NCBI GenBank assembly: GCA_017617145.1 | Contig: JAFZWX010000048.1 | Location: 1 to 7,428, forward strand | DNA: 7,428 nt | Direction of reading: 5' to 3' | Source of the DNA: Treponema sp. | Lineage (GTDB): Bacteria > Spirochaetota > Spirochaetia > Treponematales > Treponemataceae | Shown here: piece by piece, positions 5,242-7,428 of the stretch | Layout of the letters: each line of letters opens with the position of its first letter | How positions within the stretch are numbered: position 1 is the stretch's first letter | Translations under genes and position numbers: made by a program | The notes under the pieces: model-generated | What the model saw: the letters and a program-made list of their open reading frames with translations, nothing else | What the model was told of the DNA's origin: nothing | The model's database searches: none

Positions 5242-5263
5242 CCCGCAAGGAACTTGCTGCCAT
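5211..5263 (+). promoter_or_regulatory. Candidate programmed -1 ribosomal frameshift signal in the relaxase gene
   Basis: The zero-frame codons GTA AAT TTT form the slippery heptamer A_AAT_TTT (5211-5217), which fits X_XXY_YYZ. Slippage by -1 continues as LYGNKFHITRKEL, the expected relaxase sequence. Downstream, ATGGCAACAAGTT (5221-5233) pairs with AACTTGCTGCCAT (5251-5263) with one A-C mismatch, extended by T-G and C-G to about 15 positions around a 13-nt loop. The spacer is 3-5 nt depending on how far the stem is closed. The zero-frame stop is in the loop. A simple base loss in the T5 run would give the same joined protein, so this stays a candidate. Confidence 0.5.
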
Positions 5264-6023
5264 GAAAGCATTTCAAAACCAGATATGCATAAAGCTGGGG
5301 TATTCTCCAGCTCCAAAAAAAGGTTTTGATATGTTTGGACAAAAACGACAAAATGCACGAGCTGATAATTCAAAAACTTATCATGTACTTAAAAAGGCCA
5401 AGGCAAAGAACCAGAAAAGTTATTTGATGGATTGTGCAGAAGCAATTAAAAAGTCTTTAAAGATTGCAAAGAGTAAGGATCAATTTATTTCTCTGATGAA
5501 AGCTCAGGGATTCGAGACAGAATGGAAAGACAATAAAAAACATATAGTCTTTAAAGATATAAAGCGGGAACAACAAGGGGAGAAAAAATGTAAGACACGT
5601 TTATACAAGCTTGCACAATTTTTCCCAGAACTAAAAGATTTCAAAACTAAGGAGAATTTATTAAATGCAATTGGACGAAACAATCAATCAGACAACAGAA
5701 GACATCCTGTTACAACAAGCTATAGAGACGAATCAACAGTTGGAGCAAATACAGAACTCATTGACTTTAATTCAGAGTTTGAAAAATATTCTGACAGAGT
5801 CGATAAAGAACGTGCTGAACGTGCAGCTGAAGAAACAGCAAGACGCCTTCGAGAATCAGATGAAAGAGAGCAAGAACGAATTAGGACAGAGCAGAGAACT
5901 TCACAAAGCTCAATTATCAGAATTCGAAAAAAAATACGATCAGACAATTCAGAGCTTTCGGAACAAGTTGGACATACAGATAAACAGTCTGAGACAAGAA
6001 CTTCCAAAGGTATCCATCGATAA
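5262..6023 (+). CDS. Relaxase, C-terminal part (-1 frame relative to the catalytic part)
   Basis: The frame is open from before the break; joined by a -1 shift it continues from 5217. It starts LYGNKFHITRKELAAMKAF, then contains SKDQFISLMKAQGFETEW and KKHIVFKD (about residues 70-98 from M5262), the segment that closes the relaxase domain in this family. The end is long, hydrophilic and rich in Arg, Glu and Ser (after about residue 134), typical of relaxase tails that contact DNA or the coupling protein. Independent initiation at ATG 5262 is possible, with AAGGA at 5247-5251 ten bases upstream, but it would lack the catalytic residues. From 5665 to 6023 the same DNA also encodes the next gene in another frame. 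The stop TAA is at 6021-6023. Confidence 0.8.
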   Translation: MKAFQNQICIKLGYSPAPKKGFDMFGQKRQNARADNSKTYHVLKKAKAKNQKSYLMDCAEAIKKSLKIAKSKDQFISLMKAQGFETEWKDNKKHIVFKDIKREQQGEKKCKTRLYKLAQFFPELKDFKTKENLLNAIGRNNQSDNRRHPVTTSYRDESTVGANTELIDFNSEFEKYSDRVDKERAERAAEETARRLRESDEREQERIRTEQRTSQSSIIRIRKKIRSDNSELSEQVGHTDKQSETRTSKGIHR

Positions 6024-6549
6024 TTGCAAAAAGATTACAGAGAATGCCTGTGATGCTATTGAAAAAAAGATTGAAGAAAATACTAATAAATTAGATGAAG
6101 CAACATCAGAACTGACTGATAGACGGTATCATTATGTATTTTTCTCATTTGTTTTATCTATAATTCTTGTGGTTGCTTCTTTCTTCGGTTTACTTTATTT
6201 ACAGAACTATCGTGCTGGAATGGCTATTGCAGAAGCTAAGGCTGAAGAAGTTCTGGCAGATGAACGTATGAAATTTGAAAATGAAATGGAAGCTGCTAGA
6301 AATAAGTTGGCTAATGATATGCAATTAATAAAAACTCAGATTGAAAATGATGCTGTCTTAACTTATGTAAATAGTAAAAAATATAGGGAAGATGCCTGTA
6401 AGTTAGTTGCAAGCAATATCAGTAACCTTGATGTTTGTTATTATCTGTATATATATACCAAATCAAAGGATATTGAAAAGTATAAACAAATAAAGGCATT
6501 TTATTATGATTATTTAAAATCTGGATATCAACAATATCTGGACAAGTGA
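5665..6549 (+). CDS. Coiled-coil membrane protein overlapping the relaxase gene (possible MobB/MbeB-like accessory)
   Basis: A 294-residue protein. Residues about 10-150 are a long, Gln/Glu/Lys-rich coiled coil. A single hydrophobic membrane segment lies at about 157-180 (YVFFSFVLSIILVVASFFGL), followed by a second coiled stretch (186-230) and a Tyr/Lys-rich end. No signal peptidase site is evident. Start ATG 5665 has AAGGAG (5649-5654) ten bases upstream. Residues 1-119 are encoded in the +1 frame of the relaxase tail, a 359-nt overlap. In ColE1-type plasmids, mbeB and mbeD lie inside the relaxase gene in another frame, and in RSF1010 a membrane-bound MobB overlaps MobA and aids transfer. 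By analogy this may anchor the relaxosome to the membrane. The family is not one I recognise by sequence. Confidence 0.75.
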   Translation: MQLDETINQTTEDILLQQAIETNQQLEQIQNSLTLIQSLKNILTESIKNVLNVQLKKQQDAFENQMKESKNELGQSRELHKAQLSEFEKKYDQTIQSFRNKLDIQINSLRQELPKVSIDNCKKITENACDAIEKKIEENTNKLDEATSELTDRRYHYVFFSFVLSIILVVASFFGLLYLQNYRAGMAIAEAKAEEVLADERMKFENEMEAARNKLANDMQLIKTQIENDAVLTYVNSKKYREDACKLVASNISNLDVCYYLYIYTKSKDIEKYKQIKAFYYDYLKSGYQQYLDK

Positions 6550-6631
6550 ACTTGTAATCAGCTTCCAAACCCTCTCCGGTTAGGTCTGAAAAAAAGCAAT
6601 CCTATGTTTTGGTTGATGAGCATCCAAAGAA

Positions 6632-6805
6632 ATGCTTGAAGAAAGACCATTGGTAATACAGGGTAATAAAGAAAAAGAGATTGGAAACCTCAGCACATCT
6701 AATAATGACACGCTAACTCGTTCACAATCTCTTAGTAGAAAGATTATATTTGATTCATCAAATAGTCAAGAGGTTATTTTTATTGACATATATTGTTTTA
6801 GTTAG
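6632..6805 (+). CDS. Doubtful small ORF, 57 residues, in the post-mobilization spacer
   Basis: ATG 6632 opens a frame to TAG 6803-6805 encoding a hydrophilic 57-residue peptide rich in Ser and Asn (SNNDTLTRSQSLSRK...), ending VIFIDIYCFS. There is no convincing ribosome binding site and no family I recognise. Its end runs through the -35 and spacer of the small-RNA promoter. Another open stretch just before it (6558-6656, reading PSPVRSEKKQSYVLVDEHP) has no start codon. The two could be remains of a frameshifted gene. The rest of 6550-6782 holds a 9-bp inverted repeat, AAGAGATTG (6675-6683) with CAATCTCTT (6725-6733), and nothing else I can name. Confidence 0.2.
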   Translation: MLEERPLVIQGNKEKEIGNLSTSNNDTLTRSQSLSRKIIFDSSNSQEVIFIDIYCFS

Positions 6806-6811
6806 TACATT
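6783..6811 (+). promoter_or_regulatory. Promoter of a short untranslated RNA
   Basis: TTGACA (6783-6788), exactly 17 bp, then TACATT (6806-6811). The -35 is perfect and the -10 matches at four of six positions. Transcription would begin near 6818, immediately before the structured segment that ends in T8. Confidence 0.6.
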
Positions 6812-6817
6812 TTGATT

Positions 6818-6880
6818 ATCTGATTGGAGGAGTTCAATAGGGAATTATACCCTTGCGACGGTACTCCAATCGTTTTTTTT
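6818..6880 (+). ncRNA. Putative small structured RNA, about 63 nt, ending in a terminator
   Basis: GATTGGAG (6822-6829) pairs perfectly with CTCCAATC (6864-6871), followed after one base by T8 (6873-6880). Inside is a second stem, AGGG (6839-6842) with CCCT (6850-6853). The two stems are separated by internal loops of 9 and 10 nt (6830-6838 and 6854-6863). There is no start codon with a ribosome binding site. Together with the promoter just upstream it makes a compact promoter-RNA-terminator unit. It could be a copy-number or transfer regulator, or merely a terminator for the mobilization operon. I do not recognise an Rfam class. Confidence 0.5.
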
Positions 6881-6886
6881 GTCTGC

Positions 6887-6902
6887 TGTGCAACCTTGCA
6901 CA
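6887..6902. repeat. Palindrome TGTGCAA-CC-TTGCACA
   Basis: Perfect 7-bp inverted repeat with a two-base centre. The same heptamer recurs as the core of the hairpin at 7238-7270, which suggests a shared recognition sequence. A protein-binding site is more likely than an RNA hairpin because the loop is too small. Confidence 0.5.
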
Positions 6903-6980
6903 AAGTTTATTTAACATAATTTGAATACAAAAAAACTTCTTTTAAGACTAATAATCACACAGTAACCCCAACTCCATCCC

Positions 6981-7311
6981 CTGAAAAACGGTACAAATGA
7001 GACCGTTTTTCAGACGATTCCGTTGTGCTTACTGTGGCAAGATTCGCAAAAGTGACGGCACTGGCGGCCATCATTTTGCCAATCTTGCGAGGGAACTTTG
7101 TCCCCTTCGAACCTCTACTCGTCGTATACACTCCGACTTTATGAATATCGAAGCACCGTTCGATATTCATAAAGCAAAGGCTTGCAGCCTTTGGAAACCG
7201 CTCTAGGGGCATTTCGTTTGCCCCTCAAACACTGCGCAACATTGCACACTCAAAAGTTGTGTGCAATGTTCCCCATTGTTTTCACCCCGTCGAGCAACGT
7301 TCAGCCGTTGC
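6981..7311. repeat. Cluster of seven non-identical hairpins in non-coding DNA
   Basis: Perfect or near-perfect inverted repeats follow one another. They are 6981-7013 (12-bp arms, CTGAAAAACGGT), 7037-7088 (15-bp arms, one mismatch, 22-nt loop), 7137-7174 (16-bp perfect arms, 6-nt loop), 7175-7193 (8-bp, directly abutting the last), 7205-7225 (7-bp, AGGGGCA), 7238-7270 (12-bp perfect) and 7294-7311 (6-bp). G+C is about 49% at 7021-7260, well above the mobilization region. The open frames on both strands here are by-products of the palindromes. The block resembles clustered REP-type intergenic repeats or a decayed palindromic element. No transposase, and no attC core GTTRRRY pair, was found. 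Confidence 0.7.
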
Positions 7312-7360
7312 ATCACTGTTATGCATCTTCTTCTTTTTTAGTGAATAGTCTGCTTTTTTG

Positions 7361-7369
7361 TGTTATAAT
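7361..7369 (+). promoter_or_regulatory. Extended -10 promoter for the last gene
   Basis: TGTTATAAT is a perfect extended -10 (TGnTATAAT, with TATAAT at 7364-7369). There is no good -35 at the usual distance, which is common for this promoter class. Transcription would start near 7376, about 32 nt before the ATG at 7408. Confidence 0.6.
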
Positions 7370-7407
7370 TACTTGATAACTAATACTATCGGAACTTGGA
7401 ATATTTA

Positions 7408-7428
7408 ATGGCAGAAGATAAAGATTTA
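7408..7428 (+). CDS. Start of a gene cut by the window edge
   Basis: ATG 7408 opens a frame reading MAEDKDL to the edge. A weak TTGGAA (7396-7401) precedes it and an extended -10 promoter lies 39 bp upstream. Only seven codons are visible, so the product cannot be named. Position after the GC-richer hairpin block suggests a gene of the flanking DNA and not of the mobile element. Confidence 0.45.

Noticed and set aside
5720..6007. 95-codon minus-strand open frame
   Set aside because: It is antisense to two overlapping plus-strand genes. Its serine-rich composition reflects the complement of Arg/Glu codons.
6561..6600. AACC-CTCTCC-GGTT hairpin as terminator or oriT after the last mob gene
   Set aside because: The stem is only 4 bp with no following T-run. 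The resemblance to the RSF1010 nic region is slight, and the relaxase is not of that class.
6830..6863. Cobalamin-type or other known riboswitch, from the AATAGGGAA-like segment
   Set aside because: The segment is far too short for a cobalamin aptamer, the other conserved parts are missing, and no gene follows.
7085..7115. tRNA remnant suggested by TTCGAACC
   Set aside because: There is no acceptor, D or anticodon stem in the expected positions.
6955..7212. Open frames on both strands (85 and 69 codons) in the hairpin block
   Set aside because: They overlap each other over palindromic DNA, lack ribosome binding sites and show no recognisable protein features. Palindromes naturally produce mirrored open frames.
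6981..7311. CRISPR array or integron attC sites
   Set aside because: The hairpins differ in sequence and spacing, so there are no CRISPR repeats. No paired GTTRRRY/RYYYAAC cores were seen, and there is no intI or cas gene.
377..7352. Shared ATAGTCTG at 381 and 7345 as element end repeats (att sites)
   Set aside because: Only 8 bases match and the contexts differ, which is within chance for this length.
7182..7376. 64-codon plus-strand open frame
   Set aside because: It runs through three hairpins and the extended -10 promoter, and has no ribosome binding site.

Overview
The window is mostly a low-GC mobilizable replicon or mobilizable genetic element, bracketed by DNA of clearly higher GC. 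By hand count, positions 301-360 (integrase tail) are about 58% GC and positions 7021-7260 about 49% GC. Parts of the ATPase gene in between fall below 30%. I infer an AT-rich element of roughly 377-6970 lying in, or next to, a host of moderate GC. The host is bacterial, with strong AGGAGG-type ribosome binding sites. A gut or rumen spirochaete (Treponema-like) is my best guess from the flavour of the integrase tail, repeats and relaxase. A clostridial host is the alternative, and nothing here proves either.

Left flank (1-376): three gene tails lie end to end. They are a plus-strand tail with 12-bp repeats encoding HQVT/EQVT, a minus-strand tail of an unknown protein, and the last ~50 residues of a tyrosine recombinase. 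This looks like an old recombination scar. Next comes a stand-alone AAA ATPase of the AAA_14/DUF4143 type (452-1672) with its own promoter and a dense cluster of TATACA half-sites. It ends at a hairpin terminator shared with a convergent Cro/CI-type repressor (1742-2416, minus) that carries two HTH domains.

Core (2417-6549): the repressor faces a plus-strand operon across a 219-bp control region. That region has a near-consensus promoter, a perfect 13-bp inverted-repeat operator and a 15-bp stem-loop ending at the ribosome binding site. The operon encodes an HTH-like protein, a 58-residue protein and a RepA-N-like winged-helix protein, all overlapping. A likely DnaA-dependent origin follows (3524-3774), with DnaA-box-like sites in both orientations around a 31-bp pure A/T tract. 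A second operon encodes a ParB-like protein without ParA, a MobC-like relaxosome protein, a MOB_P-like relaxase split by a -1 frame change, and a coiled-coil membrane protein whose first 119 codons overlap the relaxase end in another frame. Together these would copy the element, nick it at oriT and let a co-resident conjugation machine move it. No complete integrase, coupling protein or type IV secretion gene is present.

Right flank (6550-7428): no confident gene until a start at 7408. The region holds a promoter-hairpin-T8 unit that looks like a ~63-nt small RNA, then a chain of perfect or near-perfect hairpins (6981-7311), then an extended -10 promoter before the partial last gene.

The observations most worth checking are the relaxase frame change, which has all the parts of a programmed -1 frameshift site, the long dual-coding overlap, the origin, and the small RNA.
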